A stretch of DNA of 64,000 bases. Origin: Anoxybacter fermentans. GTDB lineage: Bacteria; Bacillota; Halanaerobiia; DY22613. The notes under the pieces were generated by a model that searched no databases, was not told the origin of the DNA, and was given only the letters and a program-made list of their open reading frames with translations. Within the stretch, counting starts at the first letter, position 1; each line of letters begins with the position of its first letter. A program made the position numbers and the translations under genes. Shown piece by piece: positions 1-8,986 of the stretch. The DNA lies in contig NZ_CP016379.1 of NCBI RefSeq assembly GCF_003991135.1, forward strand, positions 1,736,001 through 1,800,000. The letters run 5' to 3'.

Positions 1-1092
1 TTCAGGTTTTTTAGGAGCAGGTACAAATGAAGTGCCTTCTTTTGCAACTAAACTCCTGGCCATTTTTTCTGCTGTATCCAGAAGTGAAAAAAGTTCCCTT
101 TGCCATTCAGAATTTGGCTTTTTGAAAATTTCCTCAGCTTTCTTTAGCTCAAGTCTGTTAAAGTACATACCAATCCCCGCCAAAATTCTGGCTACTGAAA
201 TACAGTACCGTGAAAAATCTTCCCGACTACACACTTGCCCGAGGTATTCTCTTAACTGAGCTAGAATCAACTGTAAAACTTTCGTTTCCTCTTGATTTAA
301 CTGGATATCAAGAGAAAAAGCCGATTTTTCTTCCAACTGGAACGTCTTTTCTTCTTCATTGGAGATCCCTGGGCTGACATCTTCTAATCCAAAGCCAGGC
401 TCACCTGTTTCCAAAAAGGCCGGACAAATAGTCAGACGTAGATCAGTCAAATCTCCTAAAACTTCAGCAAGCATATTTTCCAAAGCATCTGTGCTTAAAT
501 CAGAGCCAAGGTAAAAATGCATGGATAAGAAAGAGGGCATCTCAGTCTCTGAATCAACATCGTTTACCACAACGCGAATTACCTCTCCGCAGGAAGCCAG
601 CTTTTCATAAATCGCTAGCAGATCAGGTGATTCAGCCGAAGCCTTCATCTCCAGGCTCACTTCATAAACACGCTTCCCAATTTCCATTTGATTAGCTGTT
701 TCTGATATATGGGAAACATTGGTATGAGTGGTTTTGTGAAACAACTCTCCCAACTGCTCAATCTTTTTCCGACATGCTTCTTCGTCCACCTGTAGCCCCC
801 CTTCTGCTTCTGCTTTTTCCACGACCTCCAGCAAAAACTCAAGAGTACTGATGACAATTTCGGCAAGCTGTTCCGATGCGGCAATCTCCCCTGTTTTTAC
901 CAGGTTTAGAACTCCCAACAGCCGTTCTGCCAATTCATTTAGTACCCCATATCCTTTGGTAATTTCTCCTAGAACTTTTATTTTTTCTAAAAGTTGCTCT
1001 AATGCCTGGCTGTCGGGATTATGAACCAGGGAAAGAGCTAAAAATCCAGTTTTGTCAAGAACTTCTTTGATTTTTTCTAAAATCTTATTCAT
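1..1092 (-). CDS. CheA-like histidine kinase, N-terminal part (cut by window edge)
   Basis: An open frame runs from an ATG at 1092 to the window edge with no stop (364 codons visible). The first 110 residues look like an HPt (P1) helical bundle: the pattern resembles the family, ending in a stretch like NELAERLL..VKTGEI. The usual xxHTLKG phospho-histidine motif is not visible, and a lysine seems to sit at that place. Residues of about 150-270 resemble the CheA module that follows HPt (EVSLEMKASAESPDLLAIYEKL, then a GEV.RVVV strand). Kinase and CheW-like domains would lie outside the window. It is the last visible gene of the chemosensory operon, 9 bases after the CheY-like gene, which supports CheA. 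The family call rests on layout and weak similarity, so a degenerate P1 is an inference. Confidence 0.6.
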   Translation of the reverse strand, partial: MNKILEKIKEVLDKTGFLALSLVHNPDSQALEQLLEKIKVLGEITKGYGVLNELAERLLGVLNLVKTGEIAASEQLAEIVISTLEFLLEVVEKAEAEGGLQVDEEACRKKIEQLGELFHKTTHTNVSHISETANQMEIGKRVYEVSLEMKASAESPDLLAIYEKLASCGEVIRVVVNDVDSETEMPSFLSMHFYLGSDLSTDALENMLAEVLGDLTDLRLTICPAFLETGEPGFGLEDVSPGISNEEEKTFQLEEKSAFSLDIQLNQEETKVLQLILAQLREYLGQVCSREDFSRYCISVARILAGIGMYFNRLELKKAEEIFKKPNSEWQRELFSLLDTAEKMARSLVAKEGTSFVPAPKKPE

Positions 1093-1101
1093 CTTCACTT
1101 A

Positions 1102-1473
1102 TTACCTCACTCCAGTAATAATCTTAGTTAGAAAAAGAAGCTTTTCTGGCTTTACTGGCTTTACTAAAAAGAGGTTAGCCCCAGCCCGGTAGCCTTGCAG
1201 ACGGTCGCTGTCCTTTGCTTCCGTTGAGATGATTACCACCGGAACCCTAACTCCTCTTTCATCCTCTCTAAGCTGCCGCACCAGTTCGTAGCCGGACATC
1301 TTGGGCATGTTTATATCCACAATGAAAAGGTCATAATCGAACTTTACCGCCTTTTCCAATGCTTCGTAACCGTTGGCTGCATGATCTACAGTAAAACCGG
1401 CTTTGCTTAAGATTGAAGTGTAATAACTACAAACTGTAGACGAATCATCTGCCACCAGTACCCGTACGGACAT
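1102..1473 (-). CDS. CheY-like single-domain response regulator
   Basis: 123 residues, a stand-alone receiver domain. The acidic pair D9-D10, the phospho-acceptor D53 in the strand LFIVDINMP, and K105 in LVKPVKP are all in place, so it should be phosphorylated normally. There is no output domain, as in CheY. It sits between cheR and the CheA-like gene, with 11 bases to cheR and 9 to the kinase gene, so it is probably the diffusible or adaptor regulator of this pathway. The target (flagellar switch, pili or another output) cannot be read from the sequence. Confidence 0.93.
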   Translation of the reverse strand: MSVRVLVADDSSTVCSYYTSILSKAGFTVDHAANGYEALEKAVKFDYDLFIVDINMPKMSGYELVRQLREDERGVRVPVVIISTEAKDSDRLQGYRAGANLFLVKPVKPEKLLFLTKIITGVR

Positions 1474-1484
1474 TCTCCTTCACC

Positions 1485-2300
1485 TCACTTCTGATATATA
1501 ATTGCATTCTTAAATTTCCTTAACCTAAAGATAGGAGTAATGCGACTCATGGATTCTGAGTGCCCTAGAAAGATGAAACCGCCTTTCCTCAGGGCTTCAT
1601 AAAAGTAAAGGGCCACTTCTCTGCGCGAAGCATCGTCAAAGTAGATGAGAACATTGCGGCAGAAAATAACATCAAAGTCCGCCATCTTCCGCATATTTTC
1701 CCGATCTAGAAGGTTAAGCTGATAAAAGAATATCCGGCGGCGCAATTCGGAACATACCTCGAAATGTTCCCCTACCCGGTTAAAATAACGGGCAAGGTAA
1801 ACCTCTGGAACATCTTTGATGGCACGTTTACCGTAAAGTCCTTTTTTTGCTTGTACCAGCACATCAGTATTTAAATCTGTAGCGTGAATTTCCCAGGTAA
1901 CAGGCAACCCCCTGGTCATTTCTAGCATGATGATGGCTAAAGTGTAAGCTTCTTCTCCCGTGGAACAACCGGCAGACCAGATGCGCATTTTTTTAGGATT
2001 CTGGCCGTTTTTGCTTCTTAGAATTTCGGGGATTACTTCTTCAGCAAAACAACGTAATTGCTGATATTCACGAAAAAAGTAAGTCTCGTTGACAGTCAGG
2101 GCATTGAGAAGTTCCTGCAGCTCACGGCCAGAGGTATCAAACCGCATCCAGGCAAAATAGGCGCGGAAGCTATCCACGCCAATGGCACGCATGCGTGCTT
2201 CCACACGCTTTTCTACATAGTAAAGTTTCTTTTTATCAAAGTAAATACCAGTCTTACGGTAAATATAATCCCGTAATTTAATGAATTCTTCTATGGTCAA
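1485..2300 (-). CDS. cheR: CheR-family chemoreceptor glutamate methyltransferase
   Basis: 271 residues, the usual CheR length. An all-alpha N-terminal domain (about 1-80) precedes the SAM-binding Rossmann domain, with the glycine-rich loop GCSTGEEAYT at 111-120 and the later motifs FDVIFCRNVLIYFD and GGFIFLGHSES. It would methylate glutamates on the cognate MCP, opposing the CheB of the same operon. The start is TTG, chosen because a strong purine-rich site (GGAGGAGGGG) lies just upstream and residues MTIEEF align with family N-termini. No TPR tail is present. Confidence 0.93.
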   Translation of the reverse strand: MTIEEFIKLRDYIYRKTGIYFDKKKLYYVEKRVEARMRAIGVDSFRAYFAWMRFDTSGRELQELLNALTVNETYFFREYQQLRCFAEEVIPEILRSKNGQNPKKMRIWSAGCSTGEEAYTLAIIMLEMTRGLPVTWEIHATDLNTDVLVQAKKGLYGKRAIKDVPEVYLARYFNRVGEHFEVCSELRRRIFFYQLNLLDRENMRKMADFDVIFCRNVLIYFDDASRREVALYFYEALRKGGFIFLGHSESMSRITPIFRLRKFKNAIIYQK

Positions 2301-2368
2301 TTCTACCCCTCCTCCATCAATATCGCGTGGAAAGCTTCCGGCGCGGAAAAAATAAGTTTTCGATTCAT

Positions 2369-2947
2369 CTATATCTCCATCTTCTTCAATGCAACCTCAA
2401 CCGCATATTCTAAAAAAGGGTCAGAAAAACGTTCTGCCGCTTTCCGAACTGTTTCCCGATCCTCGTCACACAACCCCATTTCACCCAGATATTCCACTGC
2501 CGTAGCTACCACGTTGATATTTTCATCCACTTCCACAACCCGTCGCAAAAGTTCCACGGCTTCCCTGGCCTTTAATTCCCCCAGAACATTCACAGCAAAA
2601 AGTCGCATATCTGGGTCAGGGTCCTGCAACAACTCCTTGACCACGCCCAGCGATGTATGTTGTAGCAACTGCAGTACCTCTATCGCTGAATTTCTCAGAT
2701 AGGCATCCTCGCTGCGCAAAAGCTCAGTACACCACCTTACTACAGCTTCTGTCCCAATAGCAATAAGAGCACTCACAATGGCCTCCTGCACCGGGCGGCT
2801 TTCCTCTTCTACCAGTCTCGTTACCAGATACTCCACGACATCATCCTGGGGAAAGTTAGAAAGCTCCAAGGCTGCATAGCATCTCTCTTTCTCTTCCGGG
2901 TGAGTGGATAGAATATCCATGAACTTCTTGACCCGGCTTGCTTTCAA
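2369..2947 (-). CDS. HEAT-repeat protein of the chemosensory operon
   Basis: 192 residues made almost entirely of paired helices of HEAT/PBS-lyase type: repeated patterns such as ALELSNFPQDDVVEYLVTRL, NSAIEVLQLLQ and AVNVLGELKAREAVELLRRV occur about every 30 residues. It has no signal peptide, membrane segment or catalytic motif. It overlaps the 3' end of cheB by 4 bases, so translation is likely coupled. HEAT proteins commonly act as protein-binding scaffolds; a role docking CheB, CheR or the receptor is inferred only from position. Confidence 0.75.
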   Translation of the reverse strand: MKASRVKKFMDILSTHPEEKERCYAALELSNFPQDDVVEYLVTRLVEEESRPVQEAIVSALIAIGTEAVVRWCTELLRSEDAYLRNSAIEVLQLLQHTSLGVVKELLQDPDPDMRLFAVNVLGELKAREAVELLRRVVEVDENINVVATAVEYLGEMGLCDEDRETVRKAAERFSDPFLEYAVEVALKKMEI

Positions 2948-4029
2948 TCTTTCTTCACCCCTTTAATGATTTGCTCGGCAATGCAATAAGACGGAACTAT
3001 AACCTCAGCTCCACCCCTTATGTAAGCCTCTCTGGGCATACCCCAGACCACCGCCGTTTCTTCCGCTTCAGCAATAGTATAGCCGCCCTGCTTTCGTATT
3101 TTTACCATCATATCCGCTCCATCGTCACCCATTCCAGTAAGAAGCACTCCTATAATATTACGGGGAGACACTTTTTCTAAAACCGACTGCATGGTTACGT
3201 TAACTGAGGGAACATATAAAACATTTGCCGGCTGCCGGCTAAGTCTGGCCACCAGCCTACCACTAGCATTTTTTTCTATTTTTAAATGATAACCCCCTCT
3301 GGCCACCAAAACCTTTCCCGGAGTTAACTCGTCGCCGTCAGATGCCTCTTTGACAGCCATCTGGCAAGACTGGTCTAGACGCTGGGCAAAAGATGCCGTA
3401 AAGTTTTCCGGCATGTGCTGTACTACCAACACAACTGCCGGGAGATCCTTCGGTAGATAGGGCAAAATATCCATAAGGGTACGGGGACCACCGGTCGATA
3501 CTCCAATGACTACTACTTTCAACGAATACTGCCTGGTACCAGAACTGAACCGGGAAGAAAGCGGTCGCTGGTTCAAAACGCGTACCCTTTCTAGTCGGCG
3601 CGGTCTTAACCTGGCCCGTGCCGCTGCTTTTACCTTCGCTATGATCTCTTCTTTAAGTTGTCTTATGCCAAGGGAAACCGTCCCTCCAGGTTTACCCACA
3701 AAGTCCACCGCACCTAACTCTAAAGCTTCCAGTGTAGTAAAGGCACCTTCCTGAGTGAGAGAAGAAACCATAATCACTGAACAGGGTGCCTTAAGAAGGA
3801 TATACTGAAGAGCAGTAAGACCATCCATCCCAGGCATATTCACGTCCATGGTAACCACGTCAGGTCTTAGCTCCAGTGCCTTTGTCACTGCCTCCTCACC
3901 ATTTCGAGCAGTACCCACTACCTCAATTTGGTAATCAGAAGAAAGCATTTCCTTAAGGATTCTTCTCATAAAAGCAGAATCGTCAGCTATTAGTACCCGT
4001 ATCTTCTTCGAGTTCCACACTCTGCCCAA
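2944..4029 (-). CDS. cheB: CheB chemotaxis methylesterase/glutamine deamidase
   Basis: 361 residues with an N-terminal receiver (D62 in TMDVNMPGMDG, preceded by IADDSAF) and a C-terminal methylesterase domain. The catalytic triad is visible: S178 in GVSTGGP, H205 in VVQHMPENF and the aspartates of LLTGMGDDGAD near 302-303. It removes methyl groups from the MCP. The start is a TTG (or the GTG nine bases on) lying inside the 3' end of the preceding CheW gene, with an AAGGAGG ribosome site embedded in that coding sequence, so the two genes overlap by about 47 bases. Confidence 0.95.
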   Translation of the reverse strand: MGRVWNSKKIRVLIADDSAFMRRILKEMLSSDYQIEVVGTARNGEEAVTKALELRPDVVTMDVNMPGMDGLTALQYILLKAPCSVIMVSSLTQEGAFTTLEALELGAVDFVGKPGGTVSLGIRQLKEEIIAKVKAAARARLRPRRLERVRVLNQRPLSSRFSSGTRQYSLKVVVIGVSTGGPRTLMDILPYLPKDLPAVVLVVQHMPENFTASFAQRLDQSCQMAVKEASDGDELTPGKVLVARGGYHLKIEKNASGRLVARLSRQPANVLYVPSVNVTMQSVLEKVSPRNIIGVLLTGMGDDGADMMVKIRKQGGYTIAEAEETAVVWGMPREAYIRGGAEVIVPSYCIAEQIIKGVKKD

Positions 4030-5509
4030 AATCCATCAGTTCCTCCTTTTCTTTAAACGATAGTACCTCCTTAACGTCCAGTACGATGATCAGCCGCTCA
4101 CCTTCTTTGACTTTAGCTATTCCCCTAACAAAACGGCTGTCTACCGAATTGGTTAAAAGCTCCGGAGCTGATTCGATGACCTGACGGGAAACCTTTAGCA
4201 CTTCCCGTACCGAGTCAACAACAAGGCCGGTTAATAGCCCATTTATCTCTACTACAACGATCCTTGTATACTCGTCTCTAGATTTTTCTTCCATCCCAAA
4301 TCTTTTTCTGAGATCAATTATAGGAATTATGGTTCCACGGAGATTAATTACCCCTTCTACAAACTGCGGAGCTTTGGGAACGGCCACTATTTCCGGAACC
4401 CTGATAATCTCCCGAACATCAGCAATGCCGGCCGCAAATTCTTCTTCGCCCAGCTTGAAAATCACTAGCTGTTCTTCCTGCTCACTAGTACTGACCGCTT
4501 CTTCTGCACTCTCCAACACTTCACCCGCTTTTAGAAGGTCATTTAAGACAAGCAAACCCGCCGGATTAAGTATGTATACCAGTCGCTTACCTTCTGCTAT
4601 TTTGCACACCCCACTTATTCCTTCGCCACTCCCGGTCCGCAGCAGAACCGGTACGGGATCAATAATTGCCTTAGGGATGCGGAGCACCTCCGTTACAGCA
4701 TCGACTATAAGACCCACTGCAGCTTTCCTTTTTTGCTGATCGTAAAGGTTCACCACTACTATGCGTGTTCGTTCATTCATTTCATTATCTCCCAGTTGAA
4801 AAAGGGTTCGTAAACTGACCACCGGTAGAACCTGGTTCCGCAAAGCTACAATTCCGACAAGATAAGGGGGAGCATCAGGTACCCGGTTGATAGTCTCCGG
4901 TAGGTGGACAATTTCCTGCACCATTCCTACATCAATTCCATATTCTTCCCCTCCGAGTCGAAAGGTAACTAGTTGGACTTTTTCTTCCTCTTTTTCTTCC
5001 TCTTTTTTTTGTTCCTCTGATCGGACAAACTCCTGAGATTCAACAGCATCCATAACCTGGTCCTTGCTTTCTCCGATCTTCATAAAATGGTCCACATCTA
5101 TTATCATCATCAGGCGCTCGCCTCCTGCCAGCCTGGCTATGCCCCTGAGAAACTCTGCCCTGGCTTCTCCTTCCTTGACCTCTTCAATTTCGTCAGCTAC
5201 TATGTTTACAACCTCAGATACTCTGTCCACAATAAAACCCAATCGCTTGTAACCGTCATCCAGGACTATAACTCTACTGGTTTCGCTTAAGGGTTTCTTT
5301 TCCAAACCAAGCTTGACACTAGTATTCACTACGGTAAGTATATTTCCTCGCAGGTTAGCAAGCCCCTCCAGATAAGGTGGTGTCCGGGGAATCTTTACCA
5401 TCCCCGGAACCCGAATTATCTCCTGAACATATTCTATTTCTACACCATAAGCTTCACTACCTACATAAAAGACAACATATTGCCCACTAGCTCTTTTGTG
5501 ATGTTGCAC
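3983..5509 (-). CDS. Triple CheW-domain coupling protein
   Basis: 508 residues built of three tandem CheW domains (about 8-145, 175-325, 345-490), separated by acidic or charged linkers (EEQKKEEEKEEEK near 168). Each repeat shows the family signature: an F.(L/V)G.EEYG(V/I) strand, EI(I/V)R.P, then a PxYLxG(I/L)xxLRG(N/T) motif. Single CheW proteins couple receptor tips to CheA; a three-domain version could crosslink several receptors or kinases. It follows the MCP by 13 bases and overlaps cheB. No CheA kinase motifs are present, so it is not CheA. Confidence 0.93.
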   Translation of the reverse strand: MQHHKRASGQYVVFYVGSEAYGVEIEYVQEIIRVPGMVKIPRTPPYLEGLANLRGNILTVVNTSVKLGLEKKPLSETSRVIVLDDGYKRLGFIVDRVSEVVNIVADEIEEVKEGEARAEFLRGIARLAGGERLMMIIDVDHFMKIGESKDQVMDAVESQEFVRSEEQKKEEEKEEEKVQLVTFRLGGEEYGIDVGMVQEIVHLPETINRVPDAPPYLVGIVALRNQVLPVVSLRTLFQLGDNEMNERTRIVVVNLYDQQKRKAAVGLIVDAVTEVLRIPKAIIDPVPVLLRTGSGEGISGVCKIAEGKRLVYILNPAGLLVLNDLLKAGEVLESAEEAVSTSEQEEQLVIFKLGEEEFAAGIADVREIIRVPEIVAVPKAPQFVEGVINLRGTIIPIIDLRKRFGMEEKSRDEYTRIVVVEINGLLTGLVVDSVREVLKVSRQVIESAPELLTNSVDSRFVRGIAKVKEGERLIIVLDVKEVLSFKEKEELMDFGQSVELEEDTGTNS

Positions 5510-5522
5510 AAACCATCACCCC

Positions 5523-7460
5523 CTAAAGCTGCTGCAACTCGTCTGCCAGCGCAGCTATTTCTTCAATAGCTCCGGAGAGTTCTTCCATTCCCTGAGCCTG
5601 CTGCCTGCTGGCATTTGCTGCCTGTTCGGAGGCTGAGGCTGCTTCCTGAGCTGTCTGGGCAATTTGCTCTACGCTCTTTCTAACCTGTTCGGCAGCAATT
5701 GCCACCTCTGCCGCATTCTCCATTAATCCCCTGGTACTGTCTAAAGCCACCTTTATGTCCGCTTCGATGCGTACTAAGTCTTGAGTGGTCTTTTTCGCTT
5801 TTTCTACTTCCTCACTTATTGTCTCTCCTATCTCTTCAATGTCCTTTAATACTATGCTAACCTGTCCCTGGATACCCTTTACCAGTTCCTTGATCTGGTC
5901 AGCATTACGGGCGCTATCCTGGGCCAGGCTTCGAATATCAGAAGCAACCACAGCAAACCCTTTGCCATACTCTCCGGCCCGGGCCGCCTCAATGGCTCCA
6001 CTGACTGCCAGCATATTGGTTTGAATACCTACAGTAACAATTGTCTCCACTATCTTGTCTATCTGTTTTGCTTTCTCCTCTAAAGCTTTGACCTTCTTGA
6101 CATTTTCAATATTAGCCTTCATAGCCTCGGAAATCCCTTTGATCAGCTCATCTACACTAACTTTATTGCGGGCCTGAACATCAGACAGTTTTTCCCATTT
6201 CTCCAGGGCAACCTTCGCCAGTTCATCAATGAGCTTAGCCTTATCTTCTGCCTGTTCAGCGGCACCGGCACACTCTTCTGCCGCCCTGGCCTGAGTTTGA
6301 GCTCCCTTAGAAATTTGGTTCAGGGCTGCCATGATCTCCTGGGCAGAGCGGGTAGATTCCTCAATCGCTGCCGAAAGCTCCTCTGCTACAGCAGCCAGGC
6401 CTTCTGACGATTTAGAAACATCGGTGGATATCCTGAGATCTTCGCCCATTTCAGCCAGCTCGCTTGCCGCAGTAGCAATATCGTTTAGAGCTCTGGTCTG
6501 TTGCTCCACAGCTTTTAACGCTTCCTCCACTGCGCTGGCCTGTTCTTCTGCTGTCTTAGCAATTTCACCTGCCCTCTGTTGGAAGATTTGGGCGCTATGT
6601 ACAGATTCCTTGGAAGCATCATAAGCCTGTCTTACTGCCTCCATCACATCTTCTATAGCACCTGCGGCTTCTTTTAGCTCGTTGGTAATGATTCTACCTT
6701 TTTCCACTTCCTGCCGTGCATTTGCAGCAACCTGGTTAATGGCATCGGCCACCACTTTAACATCCTGCTGGATAGCCTCGATAAGTTCGCGAATGTCGTT
6801 AGCTGCCTTCTCTGATGTCTCCGCTAAAGTTCTCACCTCATCCGCCACAACAGCAAACCCCTTGCCATGATCACCGGCCCGGGCCGCCTCAATGGCTGCA
6901 TTAAGAGCCAGAAGGTTGGTCTGGTCAGCAATATTAACAACGGTTCGCACAATATCTCCAATGTTTTCTGCCTGCTTCTCTAGTTCGGCTACCAACCTGG
7001 CTGAACTTTCATTTCTCTCACTGGCTAAATTAACGCCATCTATGAGTTTTTCAATGTCAGAATTTACTTCCTTAAGCAAAAGCTGAACAGCCTTTGTCCG
7101 CTCTGAGACCTCAGAAGTCTTTTCTCCTGCTTCCTGGGCACCTTTAGTCGCTTGCTCAGCGGCTGCCAGTGACTCCTGGGTGGCACTGCTGGCCTCTTCG
7201 GCCCCACTGGCTATCTGCTCCATGGCTGACTCTAGTTCCTCTACTGCTCCAGAGGCTTCTTCTACTCCGGCAGAAAGCTCTTCGGTAGCTGCAGCAATAT
7301 GCTCGGCTATCTGCCGCTGCTTGGCAAATGTCCTGGCCTTTCTACGCTGAGTTTCTAACTTCTTTTTCTCAGCCTTCTTCAACTCAAAAGCTGCTTTGCC
7401 CTCGTTCTTCTGCTCCTTTGCCCTTGCCGGTAGTGGTGCTAACTTCCTCTCCTCAACCAT
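5523..7460 (-). CDS. Soluble methyl-accepting chemotaxis protein with two signalling tips
   Basis: 645 residues, almost wholly coiled coil, with no transmembrane segment, signal peptide or recognisable ligand-binding domain. The first 50 residues are basic and low-complexity. Two MCP hairpin tips are visible: [20 protein letters not shown] at about 177-196 and [19 protein letters not shown] at about 478-496, each followed by GFAVVA(D/S)(E/D)(V/I)R. So the protein has duplicated signalling domains in one chain. It is the promoter-proximal gene of the operon, and cytoplasmic clusters with the triple CheW are likely. The signal sensed is unknown. Confidence 0.93.
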   Translation of the reverse strand: MVEERKLAPLPARAKEQKNEGKAAFELKKAEKKKLETQRRKARTFAKQRQIAEHIAAATEELSAGVEEASGAVEELESAMEQIASGAEEASSATQESLAAAEQATKGAQEAGEKTSEVSERTKAVQLLLKEVNSDIEKLIDGVNLASERNESSARLVAELEKQAENIGDIVRTVVNIADQTNLLALNAAIEAARAGDHGKGFAVVADEVRTLAETSEKAANDIRELIEAIQQDVKVVADAINQVAANARQEVEKGRIITNELKEAAGAIEDVMEAVRQAYDASKESVHSAQIFQQRAGEIAKTAEEQASAVEEALKAVEQQTRALNDIATAASELAEMGEDLRISTDVSKSSEGLAAVAEELSAAIEESTRSAQEIMAALNQISKGAQTQARAAEECAGAAEQAEDKAKLIDELAKVALEKWEKLSDVQARNKVSVDELIKGISEAMKANIENVKKVKALEEKAKQIDKIVETIVTVGIQTNMLAVSGAIEAARAGEYGKGFAVVASDIRSLAQDSARNADQIKELVKGIQGQVSIVLKDIEEIGETISEEVEKAKKTTQDLVRIEADIKVALDSTRGLMENAAEVAIAAEQVRKSVEQIAQTAQEAASASEQAANASRQQAQGMEELSGAIEEIAALADELQQL

Positions 7461-7543
7461 TAAACAATACCTCCTTAAAATTTAAATTTTTAAAAATCCA
7501 TCATAACTTTACTTTTTTATATATTAGGGAATTTCATAATTTT

Positions 7544-7752
7544 ACTGCAAAAAGCTAATTTTTAGCTTCAAGAAAAATTTTTCAAACCATCTAAAGTTCG
7601 ATTTCAGTCGAAATAAGGCACACTAATCAATGGGCCCTCTTGGTCTTTGATTAGCTCATCACTTTCTGTGATGAGGCCTTATTTCGATTGAAATCTCACT
7701 AAAATGGTTAAACGAAAAATTTCTATATCGCTCAAAATTAGCTTTTTGCAGT
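7544..7752. repeat. Palindromic MITE-like element, copy 1 (long form)
   Basis: Termini ACTGCAAAAAGCTAATTTT and their complement enclose an imperfect palindrome with two smaller internal hairpins (CATCAC..GTGATG and CTAATCA..TGATTAG). No coding capacity. The neighbouring bases TTTCATAA occur on both sides. It lies in the leader region upstream of the MCP gene. Confidence 0.9.
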
Positions 7753-7863
7753 TTGATCATTTCATAATTTAATTAAATTTTTTAAACATCGTGAATGAAC
7801 ATATCGTATATTTTAAATATTTTAAAAGCAATCTATAGTTTAACTAATTATGAAATTCTCCTA

Positions 7864-8200
7864 TATACAAAAAACTCTTCTTGTTTTAAACTACCGGCAT
7901 GCATCGATTTTATTTCCCATATGCTGTAAAATACCTCGAACATTGCCGGATCAAACTGTCCTTTGCCTTTTGCCATAATCTCTAAAGCTCTATCTCATTC
8001 AACCGGTCTGCAATAGAATCTATAGCCAGTTAACGCCTCAAAGGTATCAGCAACGGCAATCATTCTGGCTACTAAAGGTATCCCCACTCCTGCCAGGCCG
8101 CACAAATATCCACCCCTGTCAAACCTCTCATGATAATACAGGGCACCCATTGCAATTTCTTTTGCAAATCCTGAGTTTTTTAGTAATATTCTCAAAATAC
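7864..8200 (-). pseudogene. HD-GYP phosphodiesterase remnant
   Basis: On the minus strand a frame from about 8195 reads YYHERFDRGGYLCGLAGVGI, then ARMIAVADTFEALTGYR, which is the HHERxDGxGYPxGL...RIIxVADxFDALTxxRPY core of HD-GYP domains with the first catalytic His already replaced by Tyr. After a frameshift near 7990 another frame gives ALEIMAKGKGQFDPAMFEVF, the normal next segment of the family. The N-terminal half is missing. This is a decayed cyclic-di-GMP phosphodiesterase, not a working gene. Confidence 0.75.
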
Positions 8201-8256
8201 TTCTATTTTTCTCAACATTTACTAATAGATTTTGTCACCTCCTCTACAAAACAAAA

Positions 8257-8306
8257 GCAGACACAGATGGTAATTTAAAAAACAAAAAGATACCATCTGT
8301 CCCTGC
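8257..8306. terminator. Stem-loop upstream of the HD-GYP remnant
   Basis: GCAG-CACAGATGGTA pairs with TACCATCTGT-CCTGC around an A-rich loop. A T-rich run follows on the plus strand. It may be an old terminator; no active gene reads into it. Confidence 0.45.
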
Positions 8307-8309
8307 TAT

Positions 8310-8936
8310 ATTTTTTGTTAAAGTATAGAAAATGTTGAAAAACAAAGAAAAACACAAGTATATGTAAAATATTGGCATTATTTAAAACTCCTACCCCCCC
8401 CCCCCCCCCCGAACACTAGTTCGCACAACTTTCCATTCAAAATACCCGTAAGATTTAAATTTTTATGTATAAGTTTTTGATACACTTTTTTGGATACATT
8501 CATAATCTACAGTCCTTTCATAGGGGGATTACAGGAGGTTTTTTTTGAAATATTTTTCCTTACTAAATAGGAAAATTTAAGGAGGTTTTTTAAGATATTT
8601 TCTTCAATGATATTTCGACATTTTCCCTTAATTTCCTTCCTTAATCTAAAAACTTATATCGAAAAAATAAATGGACAAAAAAATAAAAATTATGGGCGAA
8701 CCTTTTCTACGTATAAATCAAAATTCAAATACCTAAACTATGAATATTTCTTAATATTTTAATTATATACTAATTTTTATGTTTTTTCTATAATTATTAA
8801 TTTAGGATAATTATAATCAAATAGCTAATCAATCAGATCAAATAAATTGTAATTATACAGAAACTACAACCATTAATTTGTTTACTAATTTTCCTTGTAT
8901 TAACTCTCTAATATATTAAAAACAAAAATAAAACAA
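8310..8936. other. Gene-free AT-rich stretch with a C17 tract
   Basis: About 620 bases of very AT-rich DNA with frequent stops in all frames. The only notable item is an uninterrupted run of 17 C at 8394-8410. I see no gene or RNA signature. Confidence 0.6.
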
Positions 8937-8968
8937 GGCCCTTTACTCTTTTTTAGAAATAAAGGGCC
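8937..8968 (-). terminator. Rho-independent terminator of the tldD-tldE operon
   Basis: GGCCCTTTA and TAAAGGGCC form a 9-bp stem with an A/T-rich loop, followed on the minus strand by TTGTTTTATTTTTG. It begins 19 bases after the tldE stop. Confidence 0.85.
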
Positions 8969-8986
8969 AGCTGATATTTTCGTTTT

